The position numbers and the translations under genes are program-made. 64,000 bases of DNA from Podarcis raffonei (Eukaryota > Chordata > Lepidosauria > Squamata > Lacertidae), in NCBI RefSeq assembly GCF_027172205.1, contig NC_070616.1, positions 43,621,001-43,685,000 of the forward strand, in the 5' to 3' direction. A model generated the notes under the pieces. It saw only the letters and a program-made list of their open reading frames with translations. It had not been told where the DNA came from and searched no databases. Shown one piece after another: positions 23,701 to 34,484 of the stretch (positions are counted from its first letter, which is position 1; every line of letters begins with the position of its first letter).

Positions 23701-26700
23701 TAGCTGCCCGCGGCTGCATTGTCCCTAGCGGGGTACAGCCCGCGCAGCAAGTGTGGGGTGGGGTTGGGGGTGGCACGGCAATGTCACCCACCCTCATGGC
23801 TGACACCCAGGGCGCACCGCACCCCCCGCACCTGCCTTCTTCCGCCACTGCCCTGGAGTATGGTATAGCTGTGCAGCCACAGGTGGCTACATGTTGGGCA
23901 GCGTATCTGTCTCCAAAGTAAGGTGGGGGCGGGGGGAGTAAAGGGAAGGAGAAAGATAAAAGCATGAGAATACGCATCAGAGGGGTTCTTGCTGATGTCA
24001 CGATTCATGGCGCTAGCTCTCCTCTTTTTTTTTAAATAATATTTTATTAAGTTTAACAATAAAAAAGTAGAACAATAAAAACACAAAGAAAATATAAAAC
24101 ACAACAATACAAACTTTCACGATACATAAAATACCAACATTTAACAAGAAAACAAAAAAAGACAATCAACACTCAAAAAGTAGAATAAGAAAAACACAGA
24201 TCACTCTTTTCCAATTATTCATCTTCAATTAACTTATTTTCCTGACTTCCTCATGCCTCCCTTTTTTATATCCCTTTTTAACAATTAGTTCAGCAAATTC
24301 GTATCCTACTACTTTATCCTTATTTATTTTACCTCCCAAATTTCAAATTTTTATCTCTTATTACTAGAACCCCTTCATTTTAATTCAATGTCCTCAGCAT
24401 TCATACATTTTACAATACTTCTGTAAATAAGTTTTAAATTTCCTCCAATCTTCTTCCACCAACTCTTCTCCCTGGTCTCGGATTCTGCCAGTCATCTCAG
24501 CCATTTCCATATAGTCGATTACTTGCAACTGCCATTCTTCCAAGGTGGGTAATTCTTGTGTCTTCCAATACTTTGCAATGAGTATTCTTGCTGCTGCTGT
24601 AGCGTACATAAAAAAAGTTCTATCCTTCTTTGGCACCAATTGGCCGACTATGCGCAGGAGAAAGGCCTCTGGTTTCTTCACGAAAGTATACTTAAATAGC
24701 TTTTTCATTTCATTATAAATCATCTCCCAGAAAGCCTTAATCCTTGGGCACGTCCACCAAAGGTGAAAGAATGTACCTTCAATCTCCTTACATTTCCAAC
24801 ATTTATTATCGGGCAAATGGTATATTTTTGCAAGCTTGACTGGGGTCATGTACCACCTATACATCATTTTCATAATATTCTCTCTTAAGGCATTACATGC
24901 CGTAAATTTAATCCCAGTGGTCCACAACTGCTCCCAGTCGGCAAACAAAATATTATGACCAATATCTTGTGCCCATTTAATCATAGCAGATTTTACCGTT
25001 TCTTCCTCAGTACTCCATTTCAACAGCAAATTATACATTCTTGACAATATCTTAGCATTGGGTTCCAACAATTCTGTTTCCAGCTTTGATTTTTCCACCT
25101 GGAAACCAATTTTTTTATCTTGATTATAAACCTCTCTTATTTGAAAATAATGTAACCAGTCTCACACCTTCCCTTTGAGCTTCTCATAACTCTGCAATTT
25201 CAGCTTGTCACCTTCCTGTTCCAAAATTTCACAATACTTTGGCCATTTTGCCTCCATGTTAAGTTTTTTCATAGCTTTCGCTTCCATAAGTGATAACCAC
25301 CTTGGGGTTTTGTTCTCCAAAAAATCTCTATATCTTGTCCAGATATTAAATAGTGCTTTCCTGACAATATGGTTTTTGAATGCTTTATGCGCTTTAACCT
25401 TGCCATACCACAGATATGCATGCCATCCAAATACATTATCATAACCTTCAAGATCTATGATGTCAGTGTTCTCAAGAGGTAGCCATTCCTTCAACCAGCA
25501 AAAAGCTGCTGATTCATAATAAAGTTTTAAGTCCGGCAGGGCAAACCCCCCCTCTGTCTTTAGTATCAGTAAGTATCTTAAATTTTATTCTGGGCTTTTT
25601 GCCCTGCCAGACAAATCTAGAAATATCTCTTTGCCACCTCTTGAAACAATCCATCTTGTCAATGATTTGTAATGATTGAAACAAAAACAACATTCTCGGC
25701 AATACATTCATCTTAATAACAGCAATCCGACCCAGCAAGGAAAGCTTCAAATTCGACCAAATCTCTAAATCCTTCTTCACTTCTGACCAACATTTCTCAT
25801 AATTATCTTTAAATAAATTTGCATTTTTAGCAGTCATATTCACCCCCAAGTATTTTACCTTTTTTACTAATGTCAGATCTGTCTCTTTCTGAAACCTCTC
25901 TCTCTCCATTGGTGTCAAGTTTTTCTCCAAAACCTTAGTTTTTAACTTGTTTAACTTAAAACCTGCTACATGACCAAACTCCTGGATTAATTCTAAAGCC
26001 CTTTTAGTACTAGGTACTGGCTCTTGTAATGTCAATACAAGATCATCTGCAAAGGCTTTAAGTTTATATTGTTTTGCTCCGACCTGGACACCATGAATCA
26101 GCTGGTCCCTTCTTATCATATTTAGCAAAACCTCCAGGACCGAAATAAAGAGCAGTGGGGAAATTGGGCAGCCTTGTCGTGTCCCTTTCTCAATTTTAAA
26201 TTCTTCTGTCACTATGTTATTAACTATCAGTTTAGCCTTTTGTTCAGAGTAAATCGCACCTATACCATTTTCAAAATTTTGTCCAACCCCCATCCCCTGC
26301 AGATTTCTCTTCATAAAAACCCAAGAAATATTGTCAAAGGCTTTCTCCGCGTCTACGAATATCAAAACCACTTTTGTATTAATATTCACTTGTAACTTTT
26401 CCAAGATGTTAATTACATTTCTCATATTGTCTGACAAGTGTCTACCAGGGAGAAAGCCAGCCTGGTCTTTATGTATCATTTCTGCTAAAACTTTTTAAAG
26501 TCTTTTGGCCAAAATATCAGCAAAAATTTTGTAATCCACATTAAGCAGGGATATGGGACGATAGTTCTTGAGTTGTGTCTTCTCAGACTCGGTTTTAGGT
26601 ATAAGTGTGATGAACGCTTCTTTCCCCTCCATAATTTCGTTGCAAACCTCCTTTAGTGGTTGAATCAAATAGTCCTTCAAAGTTCTGTAATATTTGGAGG

Positions 26701-29700
26701 TTAGTCCATCGGGCCCTGGAGATTTTCCTAGTTGCATAGTCTGTATGGCACCTTCAACCTCTTGTCCTGATATTTTAGAATTCAACAATAATTTATTTTC
26801 TTGAGAAATTTTTTGTAATCCATTGGTTTTCAGAAATTGATCAATTTTAGACTCTGTCTGCGGCCCTTGTGTGTAAAGTTGTTTGAAGTATCTCTGGAAG
26901 CAGTTTCTGATCTCCTGTGGGTTTTGTATGTTCTTTCCATTCACTTCAAGGTTAGTCACAGTATTTAACTTATGTCTTTTCTTCAATTGCCATGCTAGCA
27001 ATTTCCCACATTTGTTAGCAGATTCAAAAGTCCTTTGTCTCATCTGTTTGATTTTCCATTCTATCTCCTGATTTGTCATTTTCATATATTGTACTTGATA
27101 AAATTTGATCTCTCTCAAGATTTCCTGCGACTTTGGTTTAACTCTGAGCTTCTTCTCTCCTTCTTTTATTTTTTCCAAGATCTTTCCCTTTTTTTCTTCT
27201 TGAGATCTCTTTTTTATTGCATTCTGCTGAATCAAAAATCCTCTCATCACAGCTTTACTTGCGTCCCAGATTACTCTTTTTTCCACTGATGTCTTCAAAT
27301 TTATCTCAAAATAGTCTTTCACCATTTTTTGGGCCTTCCTAGTAATTTCTGGATCTCTAAACAAGGTATCATTCATCCTCCATCTAAAGGAGCCAGTCAT
27401 TGTTAATTTCATTTCCAGTTTCACAGGGTTATGGTCAGAGCAAGTTTTGGGGCAGATTTCCACCTTTCGAATCTTTGGAGCCATTCCTCTGGTTATCCAG
27501 ATTTGGTCAATTCTTGTCCAGGTCTTTTTAGCTTCAGAAAAGAAAGTCCCTTCTTTACTTAGGGGGTTCTTAGTTCTCCAAGTATCAATTAAATCCATAT
27601 TGTCTGTCATTTCAAAAAAAGATTTCGGCAGTCTTCCATCTTTTGTTATTATTTGTCTGTCTGACTTGTCCATATTTGTCGATACCACTCCATTCATATC
27701 TCCAAGCATAATGATGTTATAATCCATAAAGTCCAACAACGTCTCATGCAATTTCTTAAAGAATTCTGATTTCCCCTCATTTGGTGCATAAACACCTACT
27801 ATCAAAAATTTCTCTCCTTGGGCCTGTATTTCAATTACCACAAATCTTCCTTGTTCATCTTTAAGGACAAATTTTGGGGATAAACTTTCTTTCGCATAGA
27901 TCACCACTCCTCTCTTCTTAACTTTGTCTGATGAAATAAATTCTTGGCCCAATCTTTTGTTGATCAATATTTTCCTATGTGTTCTAATCACGTGGGTTTC
28001 TTGCAGACAAATCAAGTCCAAATTTTCTTTTTTCAACAAATGAAAGATTGTTTTCCTCTTGTCAGGGGAATTCAGGCCCCGAATGTTCCAACTTAGTGCT
28101 TGCAGAGACATTGTATTGTTATTCTGTAGACCCTCCAACTGCTCCCGTCAGTTGTTCTTGATCAGTGGGTGGTAATGCTTTCTCTATTTTTTCCACGCCT
28201 GATGTTAGGTTCCCTATGTCCAGGTCTCCTGGTCTTGATATCGTCAGCTCTTTTTCCGTCTCTTTCTGTAGGTCTTCCTCGTGATGGTTCAAAAATCTCA
28301 CTTTGTCCTCCTCTGATCTTATCTTCACTTTTTTCCTTTATAATTGAAGGTCAAACCCTGAGGGAACTCCCACCTGAAAATGATACTGTTTCTTCTTAAC
28401 AGTTGCACTAAGTCACCGTAGTTAGCTCTCAAATCCAGTAAATACTTTGGAATATCTTTGTAGATTTCAATTCTCAAATCTTGTATCTCCAATGGATTCT
28501 TATAATGAAGGCTCAATAGTTTGTCTCTCTCTTCCTTAGATCTAAGTGAAATCAAGCAGTCTCTCACTTTGTTCTTTCTTCCCCCTTTGCCAATTCTGAA
28601 GGCACTCACTATCTTGAAATCTTTATCTGGCTCAAGTTCCCAAAATTCTTCAAACTCCTGTGTAAGAAAGTCACACAAGTTGCCACCTTCCACGTCCGGT
28701 ACTGCCCTAATTCTTAAATTGTTCTGTTTGTCTCTAAGTTCAATTAGAGATAGTTGGGCCTTGTGATCTTCCAGTTGCTTATTAATTGGAGGTATCTTTC
28801 CCTCTATCTCCGTCACCTTCTCTTTAGCTTCTTCAGCAATTTTCCTTGTCTCTTTAGATTCCTGGAGCAGCCGGTCAATAGCCTGTGTATTGGAGCTAAT
28901 GGTTGTAGTGTTTAAATCAATTTTAGCTGACAGCTTTTCCAAAGCTCCAAATATTTTGTCAAGTGATGCATTTAATGTCTCATCAGAGCCTACTCCCTTT
29001 ATTCCTGTCTGCCCAGTGTCCTCTTTTTCTGGGAGAGATGGAGCTGGTATCGACTGTCTTCGTTGCTGCTGCCTCGTTTTTATCCTTGTAGATTTTTCCT
29101 GGGGTTTATCTTGATCCATAGCTCTATCTTAAAGTCCCAAGGTCGTTCTCACAACTTAACTTGTTTTGTTATGAGAAAGTCTCCGAGCCAGCTGCAGTGG
29201 AAATTCCCCAGTTGTATCCCAATCCTCCTCTAGGGGAGCACAATGACAACAATGCTCTTTTCAAAGCAACTTTTATCTAAAGGCAGCAGTATCTCTTACT
29301 TTCCAATTCTCCCATAGAATGGCAACAGTTGCAAAGAGAGTCCCTCAGAATCAATTCAAATGCAGATTAAACACATCAAGTTACAATGTCACTAAACGGT
29401 GCAATACTTTCCACTTTCCTGGCAGACCAAAGTCAGGGATTAAGTGGTGGTCTCTTCTTTCCTTCCACTTTTCCCTTCAAAGGTACATTCTTCTCCCCCC
29501 CCACTCTGAAGGGGGGTTCTTAGATCTGACATTAAAATTTAATCTTCTTAATTCAACTTTCACAGTTCTTAGTTCCAATAGTCTTTGCTTTAATACTGTC
29601 TATAAAATCGGAAGACGGACTCCCTTTTTACGTCTTCGCCGTTTCAGAGCCAAATTCAAATTCTTTTATTCCGATCAAAGGAACAAATCCTTTGATCTTT

Positions 29701-32700
29701 CTAACTTTAGAAGATCTTACTCACGGGTTGTAGTTTAAAAGCCGAATTTCAAAGGAGAAAGGGCAGCGCTCTCCGGCAACAGCTGCAGCGGCTTCACTCC
29801 ACAGAAGTAGCGATCGACTCTCAGTGCCGCACCACCCCCGTTCCGCTCCGGAGCCCCTCGCGGGATCCCTTTGCCAATTGGGGGGGCGCTTTTGGCACCC
29901 GCCGAGTCCCACGGCCGCAGGCTTCCCCCGCCTGCGGTTTTTTAAAGGGTCTCCGCTGCGCCATAGCAGATAGACCCGATTTCTGCGGAGCTTCTCCCTC
30001 GTAGTTAGGAGACTGCCATTGCCGTTGGCGCCGCCCTCCGGAACTTGGCGCTAGCTCTCCTCTGCCCTCCGGGGCTGTGGGGAGGTTCAGGCAGGCGAAA
30101 GCCAGGATTTATGAGGTGAAATTCCTGGCCATGCCCCCCTGTGGGTTCTGGGGAGTTCACTGCATCCCGCTGTGCCACTTAAGCCCGTGTCTGCCAATTT
30201 GAAAGGCAGAAGGGGTGCGACCTGGGAGCATGTCCCTGCCATGGCCAAGCCTCCACCCCTGGCATTGTTTGTGACTGGTTCCTCATTAATCTGGAATATT
30301 GGCGTTTAATCAAGAGGCGCTCCTGAAACAACATATGATAACAGGTTGCAATCAATCAGCTGCCGAAAGGGGTCTGGTTCTTTGAAGGTATTTGAATGTT
30401 TTTTCTAAAGTTTGAAATTTCTCACAACAGCTAGAAAGGGAGGACAAGGCGCTTTATGCTTTTATATGGCTTTCAAATGGTCTCTTTTCGCTCTTGTCCT
30501 CCCCTGCAAAAATGCTGAGTAAGAAGACTGAGCAGCTGCTGCATAGATCTGATAAAGGGCTGTACTTGGAAAAAGGTTTTGGCTGTAACTGTCCGCTGAG
30601 GAAGAACTCCAGAGTGGACTTTTAATTGTAAGAGTTGCTTTGTTCTCTGCAAGTTATTTATAGCCACAGCCTGTGTCTAAGTGGTCAACAGCGGAAGTGG
30701 GAACGTGGTCTTGTAAACATTGCACCCTGGGACCTTAGATTGATTGTGCAGCAAAGAATGGACAGACAATATTCAACTCTCCCAGCACACTAGGTCTGAG
30801 ACAACATGAAGATTATGCAGGACTGCACACGTTAAATAGATTTTATATTTATAAGAGATGACAGAGGTGCTGCCTGTGAGGAGGAAAATATGGCTTGCTG
30901 CAAGAATGGACAACAAGTAATAGATGAAATGGAAATAAAAAATGAGAAGATGTGGAAACAGGAGGAAGAGATGGACATACGTCTGCAACAGGAGTGGGAA
31001 ACCTGATTTTAATAAATTATATAAAATTAAAGTAATTTGGATGGATTTGTAATAATTTGGAAAACAAATAATAATAAAAAAGAGAATTGTTGTTGTTGTT
31101 GTTGTTTAGTCATGTCCGACTCTTCTTGACCCCCTGGACCAGAGCACACCAGGCACTTCTGTCTTCCACTGCCTCTTGCAGTTTGGTCAGACTCATGGTG
31201 GTAGCTTTGAGAACACTGTCCAACCATCTCGTCCTCTGTTGTCCCCTTCTCCTTGTGCCCTCCATCTTTCCCAACATCAGGGTCTTTTCCAGGGAGTCTT
31301 CTCTTCTCATGAGGTGGCCAAAGCATCGGAGCCTCAGCTTCAGGATCTGTCCTTCCAGTGAGCACTCAGGGCTGATTTCATTAAGAATGGATAGTTTCGA
31401 CTTCTTGCAGTCCATGGGACTCTCAAGAGTCTCCTCCAGCACCAGAATTCAAAAGCATCAATTATTTGGCGATCAGCCTTCTTTATGGTCCACCTCTCAC
31501 TTCCATACATCACTACTGGGAAAACCATAGCTTTAACTATACAGACCTTTATGTCTCACTGCCTTGTCGTGGCGAAGGGGCTTGAATAATTCAGAGAAGC
31601 TATGAGCTATGCTGTGCAGGGCCACCCAAGATGGACAGGTCATAGTGGAGAGTTTTGACTAAACGTGATCCACCTGGAGCAGGAACTGGAAAGCCACTCC
31701 AGTATCCCTGCCAAGAAAACTCCATAGACAAAGACACCAGGCATATAAAAAAGAGAATACTTATCAGGAATACTCTGCTGCACTGTCTGGGATTTTTCCT
31801 GACCAAGGATTTACATCTTAGTTAGAGGTGAATATTGATCATGGTGTTATACCTCAGGAGGTACTGACATACAGTGTACTGTAGTCCAAGGGCCAAATGG
31901 GAGAATTAATCACTATATAGCCATTGACCAGTCACCCTCTTATGTGCTCAGTTCTCTTCATCTGCAAGATGGGAACAGCAGTGAGTGTCTGCAACAGTAG
32001 TAAAGCAAGCATGCTGTCCTGCATATCAAGGGGACCAGCATTGGTGTTGTGGCTCTCAGAAGAAAGGCTTGAGTACAGCATGAACTATAATAAGACACTC
32101 AGGTATCTGCCAGCTTCCTGGGCAGGTGTGCTAATTAAGTCTTACATTCTGGAAAGGCACTCTAAATATTTGGCTCCTAGATAATCTTCTTCCCACCTTG
32201 CTTGGCACCCTTTCCTTGGTTTATCACAGCCCAACAGGTGTTCCATGTAGGTTTGTCATTTGAACACCACCCTACAGAGAAGGACCAAAATATCTAACTA
32301 ACCTCCCAGAAAAACAGTACCAACAGGAATAGTAAGGTGTGCTGAGAAGCAATATGGAACTAGTTGGACAGCATTTCAAGCTCAGAAAATACATAGCTGG
32401 ACTGATGGAATTTGTAGTCCAAACCACAGATTTGGGAAGGCTGCTATACAACTTCCTAGGAGGTTTAAAAAGCAACTTGTCTTTCACACTCCAGGACCAA
32501 TGAGTGGAAAATTTTCCAGTGCTTTATTTTTCTGTGGACATTTTTCCGTTTCATAAGTTCATTAGTAACAATAAATTGTATTGCCAATTGCAGTACAATT
32601 ATTAGGCATGCTTGACAGTTTCAAAGTTTTTAGATTTGTTTACTAAATAAAAGTAAAACAAGCATGCTAAATTAGATCACTCTCTTGGGCATCTGAAAAT

Positions 32701-34213
32701 GCAAACTGATTTTTCTTTTCTGATGCAAATTATCCTATGCACATTTCCAGAAAATTTTCTGGAGTGCAATGAGTACTGTAAGTGAATACAGGAATTACTG
32801 CACCAGCCATGACCTGACACTCCTCCTTTTCATTACATTCAAATCAAGAGAGAGAAACGACAAAGTTATTAATCTTAACAAAACATCTTGGTATGCAATA
32901 AATCAGTTCCAGTAATCAAACCAAATTCCTTTCATATGGAAGCTATTAGTACAGTACATACAATTCTCTCATAAAACTCTTGCCAAATAGGTCATTTTAA
33001 CCATCATAATGACCTTCCAACTTGCCTTAATGGTTATGTTTTAGTTGGCAATATGTAAATCTCTTTTCCTTTTTTTGTGTGTCAATACATTCACTATCAA
33101 TTCCAGATTGAACTGAACTAGATCTTTCAGATAACCCACAAGTTTTAGAGTTTGCTGGAAGCGCACTTCTGGTTTCAACCCTGAGGTTTTCAAACTTTTC
33201 ACCTTCAGAGAAAATTCCACATTAAGTCATCTCCCACAGAAGCCATGCATGCTGTAGAAGAGTCTGAGGCATGTTCTAACATGCACAATTGGTTGATAAT
33301 AGGCTCTGCCTGGCAAACCAGACCTCACACCACTCTTTGCAAAGTAAATGTGCACTTTAGAATACGCTCAATATTCCCTTGCAACTTATGGCAAACTGAT
33401 CATGGTGGGTAAAATGTTTTTTCAATAAACTATTTTTCCCTGATAAGTTCCCAAGGAACTGCAGGGTTCCTGAAACATGGTTTGAAAACCACTGCTTTAA
33501 ATCTGAGTCACATTTTCCAACAGTGATGATGACCTGTTAATATGATTTAACCTCCTATACATAAAAACCACCTGCATAATATTTTGTAAAAACAAAAAAA
33601 AAATTTATTTAAAACAACAGTACAGCAAGGATCATGATGTAGTATGTATAACCTCTTCTTATCAAACTACTTCAGTATATTTAAGAACAGAAGTTGTATT
33701 GTGTCAGACTGTCCTAATCATCCACTACACCTGCAAGCCTATACACACTTATCTGGACCTTACTGAACTTAATTGGTCTTACTTCTCAGTAGGCATGTAT
33801 TGGACTGCATAGGAAACCCAAAAGGCAGTCTGGCATTCTTTGGAATCTGATGGCTCAGAGGAGGTAAACCACACTATTGGGTAAACCACACATTGTTTAT
33901 TGCTTATTCTGAGTTTCCTGCAACCAGAAATGTTAAAAATTCCATTAGGTAGGAATTTCAACATTAAATTACGGACTGATTAAACCTACTGTTGAAATAG
34001 GTAGATACACATTACTCCCACTTCCTAGATAAGGAAACAAAACATAGTAAGAATCAATAACTTGCTGAAGGCCAGAAGGGAACACTGTGCCATGAATTAG
34101 AATCAAGGGTTCCAACTGCTAGCCCTCTGCCCTAATCCCTTAACAACATGGGAATTTCCATTCCAGATCAGAAAAGAACATTTTTCAGTCTCTCTCTTAT
34201 ACCTGCATCCTAG

Positions 34214-34260
<47 letters not shown>

Positions 34261-34484
34261 AAAGGGAGTATCTTACAGGGTTTTTCCTTAAACATTAAAC
34301 ACTTACCTTTTTAACTCCACCAAGAGTCAGGTCTCTGGAGCGAATGGAGGGCAGTCGGCCTGGGGTAATTGGGGCAGTGGTTCTTCTCCCTATCAACCCT
34401 CGTGCAGCACTAAGCATGGGCCGGATGCTGCCTCCAGGATTCCCAGTATCGTTACCTGAGGTTCCTTCTGACATCTTGAATGAC
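11659..34484 (-). CDS. POLR3D: POLR3D (RPC4), DNA-directed RNA polymerase III subunit, complete coding sequence
   Basis: RPC4 pairs with RPC5 (POLR3E) as a TFIIF-like module of RNA polymerase III, acting in initiation and in termination/re-initiation in the nucleus. Coding exons on the minus strand: 34307-34474 (ATG at 34474), 20885-20928, 19971-20122, 18376-18500, 17324-17489, 15830-16092, 15194-15346 and 11659-11781 (TAG). They sum to 1194 nt, 397 codons plus stop; human POLR3D is 398 residues. All junctions are GT-AG and phases agree. Landmarks are ARGLIGRR near the N terminus, the basic [20 protein letters not shown] stretch, [46 protein letters not shown], and the conserved C-terminal [16 protein letters not shown]...[15 protein letters not shown] used for RPC5 pairing. 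The intron 20929-34306 is 13.4 kb and filled with transposons. Nothing is broken in the coding sequence. Confidence 0.97.
11812..12140 (-). mobile_element. 5'-truncated L1 3' end with 15-bp TSD
   Basis: A 15-bp duplication, caccaaatcctcttt, lies at 11812-11826 and 12126-12140. The 299-bp insert begins with a poly-T run (poly-A tail of a minus-strand element), followed by sequence in the style of an L1 3' end ('aataatttttattaaccgac'). It sits in the last POLR3D intron, in the same orientation as the gene. Confidence 0.85.
12724..12973 (+). mobile_element. hAT non-autonomous element (OposCharlie/OC1-like ends)
   Basis: It runs from caggggtcagcaaactttt to ggtt/ttgcctacccatg and is the plus-orientation copy of the elements at 35132-35379 and 40806-41035. 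Its 8-bp target duplication has decayed beyond recognition (atctagaa against atcgtagt). Confidence 0.75.
13093..13438 (-). mobile_element. Sauria-type SINE, full length with 10-bp TSD
   Basis: The target duplication agctatgata flanks it (13083-13092 and 13439-13448). On the minus strand it starts gggacgtgggtggcgctg, a tRNA-related head with B-box ggttcaaatcccc, then the conserved centre, then the tail agagtcggtcacaactggac and ...ggtcaggggtccctttacct. The agagtcggNcacNact part matches the 3' end of the BovB copies in this window, as expected if BovB mobilises it. Confidence 0.92.
13450..15193 (-). other. POLR3D last intron, right part
   Basis: No exon was found. Frames near 13871-14445 are open but show no family resemblance and no exon-like boundaries. 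At about 14985-15080 is a CR1/L3-type fragment ('aactggatcagaccagcaaaggc'). Confidence 0.5.
15194..15346 (-). CDS. POLR3D: POLR3D coding exon 7
   Basis: 153 nt, phase 0 at both ends, 51 codons. It encodes [20 protein letters not shown] and [20 protein letters not shown], ending SFLQ. The donor is gtatgg. Confidence 0.95.
15830..16092 (-). CDS. POLR3D: POLR3D coding exon 6
   Basis: 263 nt. It encodes [12 protein letters not shown], a Pro/Ala linker, [36 protein letters not shown] and [20 protein letters not shown]. It includes VKEEP and IKTE, sumoylation-type psi-K-x-E motifs. Confidence 0.96.
16100..17323 (-). other. POLR3D intron between exons 6 and 5
   Basis: It contains a tRNA-SINE head at 16812-16880 ('cagtggcagagagtttgcatgcagg' in part) and an unclassified repeat-like tract at 16915-17150. 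No exon was seen. Confidence 0.5.
17324..17489 (-). CDS. POLR3D: POLR3D coding exon 5
   Basis: 166 nt. [40 protein letters not shown] and [13 protein letters not shown]; ends in a one-base split codon. Confidence 0.96.
17585..17640. repeat. Tetranucleotide microsatellites (acag)n and (aaat)n
   Basis: Adjacent short runs of acag/gaca and ataa units, inside the POLR3D intron between exons 5 and 4. Confidence 0.8.
18376..18500 (-). CDS. POLR3D: POLR3D coding exon 4
   Basis: 125 nt. Completes a Gly codon and reads [20 protein letters not shown], then [21 protein letters not shown]. The donor is gtgagt. Confidence 0.96.
19971..20122 (-). CDS. POLR3D: POLR3D coding exon 3
   Basis: 152 nt. [40 protein letters not shown] and [10 protein letters not shown]. 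Basic charged segment plus the conserved SHSIFEQGP motif. Confidence 0.97.
20885..20928 (-). CDS. POLR3D: POLR3D coding exon 2
   Basis: A 44-nt exon between a tttacag acceptor and a gtaagt donor, encoding [14 protein letters not shown] and the first two bases of the next Glu. It is recognisable only through the known POLR3D protein. Confidence 0.93.
21552..21845 (+). mobile_element. Mariner-like MITE remnant and adjoining repeat
   Basis: The words aaccttggttgttgaatgta, 'ccattccggaagcccgttcg' and 'gttcgagaaccgaggc' belong to the same family as 52442-52701. It is followed by a second repeat fragment (acaggcatcccctcaactta). It lies in POLR3D's large intron. Confidence 0.55.
21846..23579. other. 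POLR3D large intron, left part
   Basis: Mostly unclassified. A (gaatcata)-type short repeat lies at 21846-21870 and a palindromic hAT-like remnant at about 23462-23580. Confidence 0.4.
23580..23852. mobile_element. GC-rich MITE-like element
   Basis: It begins caggggcggagctagctgcc and ends ttccgccactgccctg, which gives an imperfect inverted repeat. Internally it is very GC-rich. The target duplication is not clear, so classification as hAT-like is tentative. Confidence 0.4.
24394..28138 (-). pseudogene. L1 ORF2 (endonuclease and reverse transcriptase), three lesions
   Basis: ORF2p nicks target DNA and reverse-transcribes the L1 RNA. Reading starts at ATG 28138. The endonuclease domain shows [28 protein letters not shown] and SDHNPV. 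The RT begins near [14 protein letters not shown] and NYRPISLLN, continues through FVDAEKAFD and carries the catalytic FADD at about 26042-26053. The C-terminal CWKC...H...C zinc-knuckle lies near 24800. Lesions: an in-frame TAA at 26495-26497, a frame change at the run of seven C at 25546-25552, and a TGA at 25162-25164 (likely from CGA). Otherwise the frame is open to 24394. Confidence 0.93.
28119..29119 (-). pseudogene. L1 ORF1 (RNA-binding chaperone), probably one frameshift near its 3' end
   Basis: ORF1p is the trimeric nucleic-acid-binding protein of L1. From ATG 29119 there is a basic Gln/Arg N terminus, a coiled coil ([20 protein letters not shown] onward) and the RRM/CTD region ([50 protein letters not shown]). 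The frame stops at 28325. A 69-codon frame starts at ATG 28328 (atga overlap) and ends at 28119. Because [20 protein letters not shown] continues the usual ORF1 C-terminal pattern, I read this as one protein of about 330 residues with a frame change, not a separate gene. It overlaps the ORF2 start. Confidence 0.85.
29120..30045 (-). promoter_or_regulatory. L1 5' UTR / internal promoter region
   Basis: GC-rich and CpG-rich at its outer end (29750-30045), lacking a coding frame. Its outer 300 bp resembles 62830-63163 in word order (gcggcttcactcc, gcccgccgagt, agggt-tccgct), showing a common 5' origin of the two elements. Confidence 0.75.
30840..31087 (+). repeat. Possible LINE 3' tail fragment
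   Basis: A-rich sequence with a short coiled-coil-like frame (gatgaaatggaaataaaaaa and on) ending in an aataataaaaaa tract, as in L1 3' ends. BovB inserted into this A-rich tail. Confidence 0.3.
31074..31758 (-). mobile_element. BovB (RTE) LINE, rearranged 3' portion with 14-bp TSD
   Basis: The target duplication ataaaaaagagaat lies at 31074-31087 and 31745-31758. On the minus strand the 3' part (31540-31088) encodes [74 protein letters not shown] and the BovB end (agtcggacatgactaaac and a caa-rich tail). The outer part (31561-31744) matches BovB sequence that normally lies farther upstream, so a block between them is missing. Confidence 0.88.
31800..34210. other. POLR3D large intron, right part
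   Basis: No exon or well-defined repeat could be supported. It is A/T-rich and unclassified. Confidence 0.4.
34215..34257. repeat. (TG)n microsatellite
   Basis: About 21 uninterrupted TG units, about 50 bp from the splice donor of POLR3D's first coding exon. Confidence 0.97.
34307..34484 (-). CDS. POLR3D: POLR3D first coding exon
   Basis: The exon is bounded by a tctggcag acceptor and a gtaagt donor. Ten untranslated bases precede ATG at 34474-34472. It encodes [40 protein letters not shown] and [16 protein letters not shown]. The acceptor upstream of the ATG shows that a separate 5' untranslated exon exists farther right. Confidence 0.95.

Larger units (their letters stand above)
24008..30063 (-). 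mobile_element. Full-length L1 retrotransposon with 18-bp TSD
   Basis: The target duplication tggcgctagctctcctct is perfect (24008-24025 and 30046-30063). Between them lie 6020 bp on the minus strand: a 5' UTR of about 0.93 kb (29120-30045, CpG-rich), ORF1, ORF2, a 3' UTR of about 0.37 kb and a poly-A tail (plus-strand poly-T at 24026). The intact ends and few coding lesions imply a recent insertion, in the same orientation as POLR3D and inside its largest intron. Confidence 0.95.

Noticed and set aside
28119-28328. Third gene of the L1 between ORF1 and ORF2
   Set aside because: The peptide continues the ORF1 C-terminal pattern, so a frame change in ORF1 is the simpler reading.
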